Positions 21,499-31,154 are shown, counted from the first letter of the stretch. The stretch: 64,000 nucleotides of DNA from Bacillus sp. P14.5 (GCF_003316765.1 NZ_NIJF01000060.1:304273-368272), one strand, 5' to 3'. The notes: a model not told the origin generated them from the sequence alone. Numbers and translations are program-made.

Positions 21499-22278
21499 TT
21501 ACCCCCGCGACACAGCTCCCTTGGCTGAAACAGCCGCAAAGGTAATCGTAATGGAGCAGACGATCACAATCGCGATCACACCCTGCATTAAGTCCCAGAA
21601 TACCCAGCCATCAATTAATGCAGTCCTCATGCTTTCAAAGATATAGGTGGTTGGATTGATGATTGTTGCGATCTTCAGCCATTGAGCTTCAATCATCTCA
21701 TAGGGCACGAATGTCGTACTGAGAAAGATCAGCGGAAAGAAGATGAATGTGCCTGCCTGGGCAGCCTGGGCATTTCTAGTCCTGAGTGCAATCCCGACTG
21801 AATAGCCGGCAAAGGCAAGTCCCCATCCGACAGCGATCAAGATGACAAACAGAATGCCGCCGATTCCGGTTTTGACATTCAACCCCAGCAAAAATGCCAT
21901 TCCTATGATAAGGAGTGTCTGTACCAAAAGCTGCAGCATGCCGGCAATAATCGGGCCGAGTACAATGGCAAGCCTGGAGGCAGGAGTCAGCAATAGCCTG
22001 GAGAAAAATCCGGTTTCGATATCCTTGACGATGCTTTGTCCAGCTCCTCCCGCACCCCCTATTGCTGCAGAAACAATGGAAACGGGCAGGATGAAGGCAA
22101 GGTAATCCGCCCCTTCAAACGTAGGTAATTCGGAAATTCCGCTCAAACCGCCTTCATAAACCAACAGGAAAAATGCCGAAATGATCAGATTGGGTATGAA
22201 GGAAAATGGATTTCTTAGTGTGGTCTTGATATTCCTTACTGTCATTAGCCAGGTATCTTTCAGCACATTATTACCCAT
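21499..22278 (-). CDS. ABC-2 type exporter permease (DrrB-like)
   Basis: 259 residues with six hydrophobic segments and the ABC-2 signature FIFFPLIFLSTTFVP followed by the NPTTYIFE motif. Forms the membrane part of a drug-type exporter with the ATPase encoded just upstream, whose gene it overlaps by eight bases. The substrate cannot be told; daunorubicin-type and sodium exporters share this layout. Confidence 0.85.
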   Translation of the reverse strand: MGNNVLKDTWLMTVRNIKTTLRNPFSFIPNLIISAFFLLVYEGGLSGISELPTFEGADYLAFILPVSIVSAAIGGAGGAGQSIVKDIETGFFSRLLLTPASRLAIVLGPIIAGMLQLLVQTLLIIGMAFLLGLNVKTGIGGILFVILIAVGWGLAFAGYSVGIALRTRNAQAAQAGTFIFFPLIFLSTTFVPYEMIEAQWLKIATIINPTTYIFESMRTALIDGWVFWDLMQGVIAIVIVCSITITFAAVSAKGAVSRG

Positions 22279-23236
22279 TGCTCTTCACCCCTTCCTTCGA
22301 TTCACGCGTCAGCTTCAGGAAGATCTCATCAAGGGTAGGAGACGAAAGCTGGATATCCGAGATGGCGATATCCTCCACATCGAAAAGCCTGACAACCTCC
22401 AGCAGCTGTTTTGTTCCTTCACCGACATATATCAAGATCTTCTCTTCTTGACGGATGACATCCACACCTGCCAGCCGATCTTTTGTCAAAGATATCGCTC
22501 CATCAATTTGACTGTCATCCTTCAATGTAATGGTGATAAGATCATCGCCGATTTCCGCTTTAAGCTCCTTAGGCGACCCCATCGCTACAATCTCTCCTTT
22601 GTTGATGATACCAATCCGGTCCGCCAGGGAATCCGCTTCTTCCAAGTATTGAGTCGTCAGAAATATCGTTGTTCCATTTTCCTTATTCAATCTGCGGAGC
22701 TCCTGCCAGATGGCTGCCCTGCTTGAAGGGTCAAGCCCTGTCGTCGGTTCATCCAGGAAGAGAATTTTCGGCTCATTCACGAGGGTCAGCGCGAGATCAA
22801 GCCTTCGTCTCATCCCTCCTGAATAACCGCCGATACGCCTTCCAGACGCCTCTGTCAGATCTACAATTTCAAGCAGCTCCTGCGCCCGCTTTTTTCCCTC
22901 CTCCTTATTGAATCCGAATATGTATGCCTGCAGTTCCAGCATTTCTCGGCCAGTGAGATCAGAATCAACACCAGTCTCCTGAAGAGCAACGCCAATATGA
23001 CGGCGGACATGTTCAGGCTGGTCCATCACGTCATACCCGGCAACCTCCACTTTCCCTGCAGAAGCACTGATCAACGTCGTCAAAATCTGTACTGTGGTGG
23101 ATTTCCCCGCTCCATTCGGTCCTAAGAAGGCGAAGAACTCTCCTTCCTCGACTTGAAAGGATACGCCTTTAACAGCCTCGACATTGCCTTTTTTAAACGT
23201 CTTCGTCAACTTCTCAACCACGATTTTTCCATTCAC
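22271..23236 (-). CDS. ABC exporter ATP-binding protein (DrrA-like)
   Basis: 321 residues with Walker A GPNGAGKST, signature YSGGMRRRLDLAL, Walker B ILFLDEPTTGLDP and the C-terminal extension typical of DrrA-type ATPases. Pairs with the overlapping downstream permease. Upstream GGGAGG precedes the ATG. Energises export of an unknown, probably hydrophobic compound. Confidence 0.9.
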   Translation of the reverse strand: MNGKIVVEKLTKTFKKGNVEAVKGVSFQVEEGEFFAFLGPNGAGKSTTVQILTTLISASAGKVEVAGYDVMDQPEHVRRHIGVALQETGVDSDLTGREMLELQAYIFGFNKEEGKKRAQELLEIVDLTEASGRRIGGYSGGMRRRLDLALTLVNEPKILFLDEPTTGLDPSSRAAIWQELRRLNKENGTTIFLTTQYLEEADSLADRIGIINKGEIVAMGSPKELKAEIGDDLITITLKDDSQIDGAISLTKDRLAGVDVIRQEEKILIYVGEGTKQLLEVVRLFDVEDIAISDIQLSSPTLDEIFLKLTRESKEGVKSNG

Positions 23237-23518
23237 AAGCTTCCCTCCATTCTCTCTTAATACTATTCGTGAGGGAGGTGTTTTTATCCTTCACTTGCAT
23301 CCTGTGGGTGTGTCCCTGTCTATTTGATTTAAAAAAGCGGATCTACTTTAAGCACTTATAAACAAGTAGTCGGACTGCTCCCTTACACCACAAGCTTATT
23401 CAACACCATACTGCCCGTCGTTAAGCAGCTTTTTGACTTTGCACCCTAATCTTATTTTTACAAGCGGAACAATTCATCTCACCCTGTAATTCTTCCACTT
23501 AGAATATCAGGATTCTCC

Positions 23519-23664
23519 CTAATCAAACTGAACCCAAGCCTGCAGCCTAATTGGCGGTCCTCAAACAATAAAACCTGCTGACACAACCAACTGCATCTGC
23601 TTCTTTTACAAATGACATTAGCCATTTGGTAAAACCTATCAGTAAGCAAGCTGCCGGGAAAGGG
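23519..23664 (-). pseudogene. 3' relic of a metallophosphoesterase gene
   Basis: Across frames the minus strand reads FPGSLLTDR, then HL-KKQMQLVVSAGFIV, a stop, then GPPIRL to a final stop. This matches the C-terminus of the intact membrane metallophosphoesterase at 37827-38927 (PGSLLTDRIYE ... GFGFWGPPIRLG). It has at least three stops and frame changes, so it is a genuine decayed fragment. The rest of 23237-23785 shows no gene. Confidence 0.75.
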
Positions 23665-23785
23665 TAATGTCTTAGTGACGCATATCAACCTGTCGCGGTT
23701 CTGAGAAAAATGTTCAGGTTTCTGCAGGACGTCGCTAATGCCCGCAGGCTCGGGCTTACCAGCATGTTGCTCCCGAGCCGCCAGT

Positions 23786-24667
23786 TCAACGAGCCCATAC
23801 AGGCACAAACGCTGGTTTAATTCGCTTAGATCCATTTGCAATACGGGCCTCCCCCTCTCTTTTCCACCTCTCCAGCTTGGCAAGAAAGTCATTTGATTCT
23901 TTTAGAGGGTTGGCAGAAGAGCTAGGGGGCTTAGACGTACTCCTTGATTTCCTGATTTTCCGCATCAAAGCCTTCTCGTAGTAGGCAAACGAATTGATGG
24001 TGTGGTCCGCATTCCGCTTTCGATAGGCAGACTGGAGCTCCTCCATCCAGCACAGCAGCGTCTCCTCTTCGATATCACTCTCAGCTATTTTTTCAATAGC
24101 ACACTTCTCCTTAGGCGAAATACAGAATCCTGAATTCCGCAGCTTCAGGAATTTTTCCGTGACTTTCTCCACTCTCCTCTGCACATCTTGTTTGGAAGGC
24201 AGGTCCTCTCTCGCGCGCACGCTCTCTTTTTCTTTCTCTTCTCTACCTTTCTTACATTCTTCTTTTAGTGCAGCCTTTATATTCGCTTTGTCTTGCTGTG
24301 CTTCATCATCCGTTCTCCCGTTTTCGAGCGCAGAAAAATCACCGTCACTATCGATTAATGTGAATAAGGTGCCGATTTTCGTTTCCTCCGTAGAGATGAG
24401 ACCATATTTCCTCAACCGATCCACACTCAATTTGATCGTGTTCTTTGACGGGATTCTTAAATTGCCATTCTCCACATACTGCAGATCCTCAGCTAGGCGA
24501 GAATACGACCGTAAATACTGTCCTCTATGTACCTTTACTTCTTCCACATACATGAACTCCTTCTGCAGTGCCCTGCAGCTCAGCAATAATAGAAGCCTCA
24601 AAGTAAACGGGCTCCCCCAAATCGGGCTTTCGATCGTGCTTCGGTTGAATTTGATCCATCCTGTCAT
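23786..24667 (-). CDS. Phage-type replication/DnaD-like protein
   Basis: The start at 24667 is chosen for GGGAGG nine bases upstream (293 residues). The N-terminus TGWIKFNRST ... SPIWGSPFTLRLL is the winged-helix opening of phage replication initiators, followed by a lysine/glutamate-rich linker (about 135-165) and a helical C-terminal domain. No other phage gene is near, so it is probably a stranded remnant of a mobile element, though still open and with a good ribosome site. Confidence 0.65.
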   Translation of the reverse strand: MTGWIKFNRSTIESPIWGSPFTLRLLLLLSCRALQKEFMYVEEVKVHRGQYLRSYSRLAEDLQYVENGNLRIPSKNTIKLSVDRLRKYGLISTEETKIGTLFTLIDSDGDFSALENGRTDDEAQQDKANIKAALKEECKKGREEKEKESVRAREDLPSKQDVQRRVEKVTEKFLKLRNSGFCISPKEKCAIEKIAESDIEEETLLCWMEELQSAYRKRNADHTINSFAYYEKALMRKIRKSRSTSKPPSSSANPLKESNDFLAKLERWKREGEARIANGSKRIKPAFVPVWAR

Positions 24668-25002
24668 TATTAGTTCCTCCCTATATATCGTTTTCACCTT
24701 TTATATAGAGAATTGTTTGGGAAAGAGACACCGTTTTATCAAACTATTTGTTTACCAGAACAAAGTATATCTAATTCTTACATGGTTCTTATTCCCGTAT
24801 ATTAATATGTTAGTGTACTGGGAATCAGGCCTTGATTCTTGATTTAGCGTGTAGTCCTTTTCGCTGCGGACTTCTTCATAAAAACCTTCCATGCCGTTTT
24901 ATATTATATTAAATGTTTAAGTTTATTTTATTTGATAGCATGACTTGCTGCTTCATATCTTTTGAAATATTGAATAACAAAGAATCATTTTTTAAATATA
25001 AA
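24668..25002. other. Gene-free stretch beside the toxin locus
   Basis: AT-rich, with no supported gene on either strand; only short frames without ribosome sites. It separates the phage-type gene from the polymorphic-toxin locus. Confidence 0.4.
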
Positions 25003-25032
25003 AACCTTGAAAGGCACTTAGCCAATCAAGGT
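25003..25032 (-). terminator. Terminator after immunity genes
   Basis: Arms ACCTTGA and TCAAGGT plus an inner GGC/GCC pairing, then a minus-strand U-run. A near-identical hairpin occurs at 32553-32584 after another immunity gene, so the two cassettes share a tail. Confidence 0.8.
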
Positions 25033-25037
25033 CTATA

Positions 25038-25514
25038 TTACATATTATTTTCTTTTAGTTCTTCAACCCATCTTTTAAAAATATCGTCTGGTAATAATTC
25101 ATCATCATTTGAATAAACCAGTTCGTAGTTATAGTTTGCTTTTAGACTGTTTGTCGCAACGTTATAATGTAATTTCATTTCCGTAGGCATTTCTTTATTA
25201 TATTCTTTACATTTTTCGTGAATTTTTTCTAAATCTTCAAGCCCAATTTCTAATACCGCTTCCTGTCTTTGCTCAGAGGTATCATAAGAAAACGCTCTTT
25301 CACCTATTCGATCACTGGCTATTATTGCATCATTTAAATTATGTTTAAAAACAAATTTTCCATTTATTTTGTAAAACACGTCAAAAACATACATGTCTGG
25401 TTCATAAGAACAATAGATATAAACATCCTCAGCTCTACTTTCAACATATTCCAGACAAATAGCTACCATATCTGTTTGCAATTCAGAAAAATAATCTTCA
25501 AATACTTTAGCCAT
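25038..25514 (-). CDS. YezG/DUF600-like immunity protein
   Basis: 158 acidic residues, without signal or membrane segments. The pattern of alternating strands (VYIYCSYEP, FDVFYKING) and an ending DDIFKRWVEEL resembles DUF600/YezG antitoxins that neutralise LXG nuclease toxins. It sits at the distal end of the toxin locus without its own toxin, like other orphan immunity genes here. Family placement is tentative. Confidence 0.55.
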   Translation of the reverse strand: MAKVFEDYFSELQTDMVAICLEYVESRAEDVYIYCSYEPDMYVFDVFYKINGKFVFKHNLNDAIIASDRIGERAFSYDTSEQRQEAVLEIGLEDLEKIHEKCKEYNKEMPTEMKLHYNVATNSLKANYNYELVYSNDDELLPDDIFKRWVEELKENNM

Positions 25515-25596
25515 TAATTAAAAACCCCTCTAATGTTAGCAGCGTATAAAATATATTTATTGTAAAGGGCAAGAATAATTATCTCGAAAAAACATC

Positions 25597-26046
25597 CTAA
25601 AAATCTTCTTCCCATGCTTCTTTTGCATCCAATAACCTTTGTGATAAAAACTCATAAAAATTCTTTGCTGTATTGTAGTCATCAAGTCCCCCTGGATTAT
25701 TCCACGCGATTACCGGACACTCATTTTTCTCCATTTCACTGATATTAAGACAATAAGCATATTCTCCAAAATCTTCGATAACTACTAAGTCCTTGTCCAT
25801 TCCTAAATCTCTATGTCTTATTGTAGTAACTACAACTGGAGCTCTATTAGATTTTGCGACGCCTAAGATATCAACTCCAAATAATCCCCCTGAACCATAG
25901 GTAGACAAAAACCATTTATAACTTTCTGGTAGATCAACCCGAAGATCATTTTGAATAGATTCAATTTGACTTTCATCTATTCCACCTGTAAAGTCATCTG
26001 ATTCCTTATGTTCATTAATATAGTTTATTAATTCCTCTTTATCCAT
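25597..26046 (-). CDS. SMI1/KNR4 (SUKH) family immunity protein
   Basis: 149 residues with the SUKH layout: an N-terminal helix, then LPESYKWFLSTYGSGG, a strand-rich centre and FYEFLSQRL near the end. SUKH proteins bind and block nuclease toxins. GGAGGAACC precedes its ATG. No cognate toxin lies directly upstream, so it is an orphan immunity gene. Confidence 0.8.
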   Translation of the reverse strand: MDKEELINYINEHKESDDFTGGIDESQIESIQNDLRVDLPESYKWFLSTYGSGGLFGVDILGVAKSNRAPVVVTTIRHRDLGMDKDLVVIEDFGEYAYCLNISEMEKNECPVIAWNNPGGLDDYNTAKNFYEFLSQRLLDAKEAWEEDF

Positions 26047-26450
26047 TCAAGGTTCCTCCTTTTACTAGTCACTTATATCTATTTGCTTATCTCTCCCTCT
26101 CCAATTTTCACTCCTAAAGTTGTCATACTGATTTCTTAAAACATGATCATTTCTAATACTTCCACCATTCTCCACCAATTCCTGCAATATTTTACGATGT
26201 TCCACGTCAGGAAGAAAGCGATCTAAGGACTATGATATGTGTTGCTTTCGTACTTACTTATGCATCTTTTACAACGTACTGTAAATTCCTTTCTTAGCTT
26301 CGACCGCCCCCCTAACCTATGCAATTATATTTAGTATTGAAGCCAATTAATTGACTTACCTTTTAAGTGATTTTTACAACTTAGTGATCGGATAACCCGC
26401 AAGAATAGTATGTTAAAACTATAAATTATCAAACAACAAAGTCATCAAAA

Positions 26451-26483
26451 AAGCACCTATTGCATAATGCAAAACAGGTGTTT
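26451..26483 (-). terminator. Terminator after yezG-like gene
   Basis: Imperfect arms AAGCACCTATTGCA and TGCAAAACAGGTGTTT with a minus-strand TTTTTTGATGAC tail, just downstream of the YezG-like gene. Confidence 0.65.
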
Positions 26484-26488
26484 ATCAA

Positions 26489-26968
26489 CTACATATCTTC
26501 GTATTTTTTCATTCTCTCTATTAAGGCTAAATCAAATTGTTCTTTATTTTGACTAATATATTTATATTCAAAATAATCAATTCTAGCTGCAGGACCAAAT
26601 TCACTATCATGCCAATTTGTATAATCAAAATGCAAATTAAGTGTTCCTGATTCATTTAGAAGTAATGTTACTAAAAACCAAGGTTCTTGGTCATTGTCAA
26701 TAAAAACCTGTTGCATTTTAACTGTTAGTTCAAACAATTCATGAAGCTCTTTATCATAAACACTCTCATCTATTGAATAAATATCTGGGAAGTCATGAGA
26801 ATAAACTAGTTCACTACTATCAATAGGGGTAAAAAAGAAGAACACACCCCCTTCTTTATTCATCACTTCTCCATTGAAATATATGTCGCTCCATTCAACT
26901 GGGATCAAATCGTTCACTTGTTGAGCTATCTGTTTATATAATTCATTTAGTTCAATTTCAAAGCTCAT
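26489..26968 (-). CDS. YezG family immunity protein (DUF600)
   Basis: 159 residues opening with ELYKQIAQQVNDLIPVEWS, then a VFFFFTP strand, DNDQEPW and LNLHFDYTNWHDSEFGP, all typical of YezG, the antitoxin of the LXG DNase YeeF in Bacillus subtilis. Acidic and cytoplasmic. It precedes its own terminator and probably once followed a YeeF-like toxin cassette. Confidence 0.85.
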   Translation of the reverse strand: MSFEIELNELYKQIAQQVNDLIPVEWSDIYFNGEVMNKEGGVFFFFTPIDSSELVYSHDFPDIYSIDESVYDKELHELFELTVKMQQVFIDNDQEPWFLVTLLLNESGTLNLHFDYTNWHDSEFGPAARIDYFEYKYISQNKEQFDLALIERMKKYEDM

Positions 26969-27194
26969 ATTATCAACCTCCTGATTTTTTATCCATTGTT
27001 TATCGCCACGAGAATATCAAACTTGTTAGTTTTGAAAGCCATTCTATACATAGAAACTATCTCTACCTTGTAAAATATCATCTCTCCTAAAAGTGTCTAA
27101 ACAATACTTCATGATAGTGCACCCTTAATGAGTTATGAATTTCCCTTAAGCATCATCAATGTCATCCATACATAGATTATTATCCAACAACAAA

Positions 27195-27228
27195 AGCACC
27201 TGTTGTCTTTTTTCGACAATCAAGTGCC
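27195..27228 (-). terminator. Terminator after Imm22 gene
   Basis: GCACTTGATTGTC and GACAACAGGTGC arms on the minus strand, followed by TTTTG. It resembles the hairpin at 29368-29400. Confidence 0.6.
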
Positions 27229-27248
27229 CTACTCTACACTGTATTAAT

Positions 27249-27632
27249 TTAGTCTATATACTCTGCTGTACCGATAAAATCTATTTTGTATCCATTTTCA
27301 CTTACTGAAGATACTGGTCTTCCATCTTTATCATAGTTATAATTATAAATTAAAATAATGGTATTATATTTAGCGTTTAACTTAACATTGTTAAACTGCT
27401 TTATTAACTGATCATCATAGGAAAAATCCACTAGAAGCTCTTTTATATCATCTTCAGTATCTGATATCCAATCCTTTTCAATTAAGTCCCTGTCATAATA
27501 ACCTATTTTAAATTCTCTCTCAAATACAGAAGGAATACTATCTCCATCTTCATCATAAATAATTTCAGTGTATTTTTCGACTTCATCAAAATTGCTGAAG
27601 TCTCCTAACCACAAAGAAACATCATTTTTCAA
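27249..27632 (-). CDS. Imm22 family immunity protein
   Basis: 127 residues with the Imm22 opening VSLWLGDF ... YDEDGDSIPS and a C-terminal strand-rich FIGTAEY. Its start lies just after the end of the YeeF-like toxin tip: the toxin's distal frame ends in LPEGLRR with AGGAGG forming the immunity ribosome site. It is therefore the cognate partner of that silent toxin. A paralogue lies at 29876-30250. Confidence 0.8.
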   Translation of the reverse strand: MKNDVSLWLGDFSNFDEVEKYTEIIYDEDGDSIPSVFEREFKIGYYDRDLIEKDWISDTEDDIKELLVDFSYDDQLIKQFNNVKLNAKYNTIILIYNYNYDKDGRPVSSVSENGYKIDFIGTAEYID

Positions 27633-27637
27633 TGTTT

Positions 27638-28615
27638 TTACCTCCTTAGACCTTCTGGTAAATCCAGAACTCCATTTTTCATTCTTTTACTAGCTCATTC
27701 ATTTAGCTCTCTAACAAAACTTTCATAATCAGGAGCAGAATCAATAATTTTCAGAATTTCATTATGTGCTTTAGTAGAGCCACGTCTCCCATGTCGCCCG
27801 GGAGGATTTACAAATTCAACATCTTTAGTTAGGGTCCTCATTTCTTTTATATCATCCATGCTTACACCCCACTGCTTAAATTTGGGTGTTCTTGCTACAA
27901 GGTGCCATTCATGGTATCCTCCTGGACGTCTTATCCTATCTTCAATCTTACTTCTTAAGTGTGGATCAATCCACATTTCCTCAAATTTATTAACTGATAA
28001 ATTATCAAACCACTTATTAAATTCTTTATTTCTAACTGAAGGAATCTGTATATCCTTTTCCGTACCCTTACTCCCAACATCAACCCTCTCACCCTGCGAA
28101 ACCTTCCCCTTCCCAGAAAAAACCACATGCCCATTCTCATTAATCAAAACCCTGCCCATCCTGGAAAAGACATCAGCCTGAGCAACCTTGGAAATCGGTC
28201 CAGCTGCCACTTTCTGATAGGTCTTATCGAAGGCGGCTTTGATTTTGTCCGGGTTCAGGACGTTTTTGGTTTTCCTGAATAGGTCTCCGAGGTGCGAGGA
28301 AAGTCTGTTCAGCTCCATAGCTCGTTTTCCACTTCGGGAAGAAAGCAGGTTATGAACGGTGTCTTCCACTTTTCCGAAGGTGCTTTTGACACCGTTCTGG
28401 ATGAAACTCTTTATTTTAGCTGTAGTTATGACATTGTAGGGAACGTCCGGTTTGGAATTGCCGGCTTTGCCCAGTTTGCCCACTTTGTCTATGCCCTTGG
28501 TTCCGAAAATGGATGCGGCGATGTAGGTTCCTGTATAAGAAAAATACCTGGCTCTGCTTCTGACATCTCCGTTGACGACATCTTCTTCAAAGGATTGCTT
28601 GAGGTCTTTCCAAAT
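27638..28615 (-). pseudogene. Silent 5'-truncated LXG toxin cassette (YeeF-like C-terminal toxin)
   Basis: From 28615 the minus strand repeats the middle of the intact LXG toxin (IWKDLKQSFEED onward) almost exactly, but the LXG N-terminus is missing and a TAG lies just upstream, so there is no start. The tip (about 28080-27695) is a separate toxin domain with KWFDNL, RRPGGYHEWH and GRHGRRGSTKAHNEIL. A TGA at 27695 interrupts the frame 18 codons before the natural end LPEGLRR. It is probably a recombination reserve that can replace the tip of the expressed toxin. The tip is a probable nuclease of unassigned family. Confidence 0.75.
28105..28615 (-). repeat. LXG middle-region repeat, copy 1
   Basis: Near-identical to copies at about 31770-32455 and 33532-34218 (encodes from IWKDLKQ to the VFSGKG border). 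The repeat ends where the toxin tips diverge, giving homology for cassette exchange. Confidence 0.85.
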
Positions 28616-28672
28616 GTTTGGGTTTTGATTTCGCTAAATACATTTTTTTCTGATGATATCTTAATCAAAATA

Positions 28673-28709
28673 AAACACTTGATGCCTAAAAGAAGACTAT
28701 CAAGTGTTT
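28673..28709. terminator. Hairpin upstream of the silent toxin
   Basis: AAACACTTGAT and ATCAAGTGTTT arms with weak U-rich tails on both sides; probably the end of the immunity unit at 28922-29251. Confidence 0.5.
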
Positions 28710-29029
28710 AAAATTTAATTAAGAACTGCCTACTGAATTGGTCCCCTTAATACAGTAATTAAGAGAATATGCACCTTTAGTATACAATTTTAAGGCTTTT
28801 CTAGTAACTTAAAAAATAGCTAATACGTTAGTTCCTCGAGCACTGCACAATTTCTTTATCATTTTATATTGTTTTTCAAGTAAGCACTTTCTTGCTTAAG
28901 GAATCTATCAAAATAACCGATTTAATCTTCATTTAACATTTGCTCATCCACTTCTTCTAAATATCTTTCTGTATCTAAATATGATTCTATGAGATTATCT
29001 AAAAATTCAATACTAACCTCTCTGTTATC

Positions 29030-29251
29030 TTAATATATCTGAACATTAGCACCAGCCTCTAATAATAAACCTATTATTTTTCTCATTTCTAACAATTCAT
29101 CAGTTTCTAATAGATTATACGATAAAATGAAATCATTATTATTAATTAATTCTTTGACTTCAGATATACTCTTATTAGTAGTTTTTCTTAAAATAGAGAT
29201 GTACTTAACCTCATTAGTATCTTTTTCTATTCGAACATTCATTCTGGCCAT
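29030..29251 (-). CDS. Small immunity-like protein, probably truncated
   Basis: 73 residues starting inside the last codons of a toxin-tip relic (AAATGG), with GAGGAGG upstream, the usual toxin/immunity coupling. The fold pattern (VKYISILRKTT ... ISEVKELINNN ... LLEAGANVQIY) recalls the ribosomal L7/L12 C-terminal shape seen in some immunity proteins. After its TAA the same frame stays open for 35 more codons to 28922 (DNREVSIEF ...), so the original protein was probably about 109 residues and has a nonsense change. No family is recognised with certainty. Confidence 0.5.
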   Translation of the reverse strand: MARMNVRIEKDTNEVKYISILRKTTNKSISEVKELINNNDFILSYNLLETDELLEMRKIIGLLLEAGANVQIY

Positions 29252-29356
29252 TTAAATACCTCCTCACTAAGACTATTCGGTCGACCCGACAGGCTATTTT
29301 TCCAGTAACCACCATTGCAACCTTTAAAATGCTCATTTGGTGTTACTGTATATATA
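29239..29356 (-). pseudogene. Relic of a polymorphic toxin tip
   Basis: The frame reads TIYTVTPNEHFKGCNGGYW, then SGRPNSLSEEVFKWPE and a TGA overlapping the start of the immunity gene. No N-terminal toxin sequence remains. It documents the toxin neutralised by the following small immunity protein. Confidence 0.6.
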
Positions 29357-29367
29357 GTAGTGCAAAA

Positions 29368-29400
29368 AAGCACTTGTAGTCTTTTGACAATCAAGTACTT
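29368..29400 (-). terminator. Hairpin upstream of toxin-tip relic
   Basis: Arms AAGTACTTGATTGTC and GACTACAAGTGCTT on the minus strand, followed by TTTT. It would end the decayed immunity gene at 29524-29844. Confidence 0.6.
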
Positions 29401-29523
29401 TTTAAAATCATTTTACCTCTTCAAACCACTCATAGGTAACACGATCGACCGTTTTAATGTTAGTAGGGGTTGAATTCAATCATATTTTTACTCAGCATTT
29501 ACACTTTCTATTTTTGCACGCAC

Positions 29524-29844
29524 TTAATAACTTGTTAAATCATTAGGGCTTTCAAGGCTAATCTCCACCTTGGACTTAATAAGTGGTATATTCGACACTA
29601 GGTAGCCCTCACAAAAAGAATCCGTTAAATGCACTTTGCCAATCAAGGGTTTAAAATAAACTACATCATAACTTAATTTTGTAAGATTGCCGTTGGTATA
29701 TCAAAACCCACTATTCCAATAATAATTTGCAGCAAAGCAATGGAGTAATAAAGAGTTGTCTAAATTCTTTAACTGGCTTACTACATAATCTTTATTAGTA
29801 TTATAAAGCAACCCTACCAGATTAGTAGTCTTTGAGTTAACCAT
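29524..29844 (-). pseudogene. Decayed immunity gene
   Basis: From ATG 29844 the frame reads MVNSKTTNLVGLLYNTNKD ... WNSGF, then TGA, then YTNGNLTKLSYDVVYF to a TAA at 29524 (106 residues apart from the stop). The composition and neighbours suit an immunity protein. The TGA replaces what was probably a glycine codon (GGA), so this is a nonsense mutation, not selenocysteine. Confidence 0.55.
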
Positions 29845-29875
29845 CTAAAACAATACTCCATACCTTAAAGATTTC

Positions 29876-30250
29876 TTACTCATAATTCGTAGCAGCAATA
29901 AAATCAAAAGCACCTGTTGAACTAATTTCATTTTTATATTCGAAATTATATAATAAAATTACTGCATTATATGATTTTTTTAGGTTTATTCTTTTCTGGA
30001 TTTTTGGGATGACAATTTCTTCATAAGAACACCCATCTAATAATACTGAAATATCACTACTAATATTCTTATAGACCGCTTTTTCTATAGTATCCTCATC
30101 TGTTTCATCCATATCAATATTAAAATCGATAAAGAATTGGGATGGGACAGATTCGCCATCCTCATCATACGTTAAATCAACATACTCTCCTATTGAGTCC
30201 TCATCGTTAATATTCCCTAACCAAATTGAAACCCATCCTTGTTTTTCCAT
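29876..30250 (-). CDS. Imm22 family immunity protein
   Basis: 124 residues, paralogous to 27249-27632: WVSIWLGNI ... YDEDGESVPSQF ... FDFIAATNY. Just upstream on the minus strand a relic reads GLEGGVSSLPQGLRLK and a stop, the tail of a lost toxin of the same family as the 27638-28615 cassette. The gene has AGGAGGGTACTATA before its ATG and is an orphan immunity gene. Confidence 0.8.
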   Translation of the reverse strand: MEKQGWVSIWLGNINDEDSIGEYVDLTYDEDGESVPSQFFIDFNIDMDETDEDTIEKAVYKNISSDISVLLDGCSYEEIVIPKIQKRINLKKSYNAVILLYNFEYKNEISSTGAFDFIAATNYE

Positions 30251-30366
30251 TATAGTACCCTCCTACTTTAATCTTAGACCTTGTGGTAAAGACGAAACTC
30301 CACCCTCTAATCCTTTCAGGGCTACCCTGATTGACCAATTAGAAGCTTTTTACAAATTGATACAAA

Positions 30367-30404
30367 AAAAGGGTGAGCCCACATTACCTGTAAGCCACCC
30401 TTTT
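30367..30404 (-). terminator. Terminator of the DUF6985-like immunity gene
   Basis: AAAAGGGTG and CACCCTTTT arms with a minus-strand seven-base U-run. Between it and 30687 (about 280 bases) there is AT-rich DNA without a gene. Confidence 0.8.
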
Positions 30405-30686
30405 CTAATCCCTCAAATAAATACTTATACTTCTAACGCTTATAACCACAACCAATATTTTTCTTTGTAAATATCAAATGCCATAATACACCTTGTTTTT
30501 CATAAATTTGATTTTAGTATATAATCCTGCATGCACTTAGATAGTTTCTAATAACTTAAATTAGTGAACTAGGTAATATCTATTTTTATTGTAAGAATCT
30601 ATCTAAGCAAAGGAGACTAGTTACTTCGTAATATTTAGAGAAATAAAAATTTTTCCTTACATGCAGTCTCATAATGCACAATTCTG

Positions 30687-31154
30687 TTATATTGCCACAT
30701 CCTGATAACCAACTTCTGTTACTTTTTCATTAAGCAAACGAATCCCCAGCCCATTTTCTGTGTCCCAGGTACAGTTGAACGTAATTCCTATATGTCGGTC
30801 TTCAAAAATATCTGCATAAGGAACAACTACTGCATCTAAACTTACCATATTGAGTATTTGTTTAGATGAGTCAACTACAGGATATTCTTTCTTTAATTCT
30901 GTGTCGAACCCTAAATCCTTTCTCTTCTGTAGGTAATAAGATTTGATAGAATTTAATATTTCGTGTTGTAAGCTATGCCAATTTTTTATAAATGATTGAT
31001 AGGCTAAATATTGATCTTCCTCAAACTGACCATCCTCTTCACCATCTATAATTAAATCTATTTCAGTTGGCTTTCCAAAGAAATCCAGAATAATAACTCT
31101 TGTCCATCCAAAATCGTATTCAATTTCTCCAAATACTGTATCATTTATTGTCAT
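30687..31154 (-). CDS. DUF6985/DUF2004-like immunity protein
   Basis: The start at 31154 has AGAGAGGAG upstream and overlaps the final codons of the WHH-toxin relic, giving 155 residues. Features: FGEIEYDFGWTR near the start, FFGKPTEIDLIIDGEEDG, and a C-terminal DRHIGITFNCTWDTENGLGI. Proteins of this pattern follow WHH-type nuclease toxins. Its partner toxin is degraded here. Confidence 0.65.
   Translation of the reverse strand: MTINDTVFGEIEYDFGWTRVIILDFFGKPTEIDLIIDGEEDGQFEEDQYLAYQSFIKNWHSLQHEILNSIKSYYLQKRKDLGFDTELKKEYPVVDSSKQILNMVSLDAVVVPYADIFEDRHIGITFNCTWDTENGLGIRLLNEKVTEVGYQDVAI

Noticed and set aside
23479..23892. Open frame of 137 codons on the minus strand
   Set aside because: It overlaps the end of the phage-type gene in another frame and runs through the phosphoesterase relic; no ribosome site or family.
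29524..29844. Second selenocysteine gene (in-frame TGA in the decayed immunity frame)
   Set aside because: The TGA stands in WNSGF-x-YTNG, where glycine is likely, not cysteine; there is no redox motif and the gene lies among other relics.
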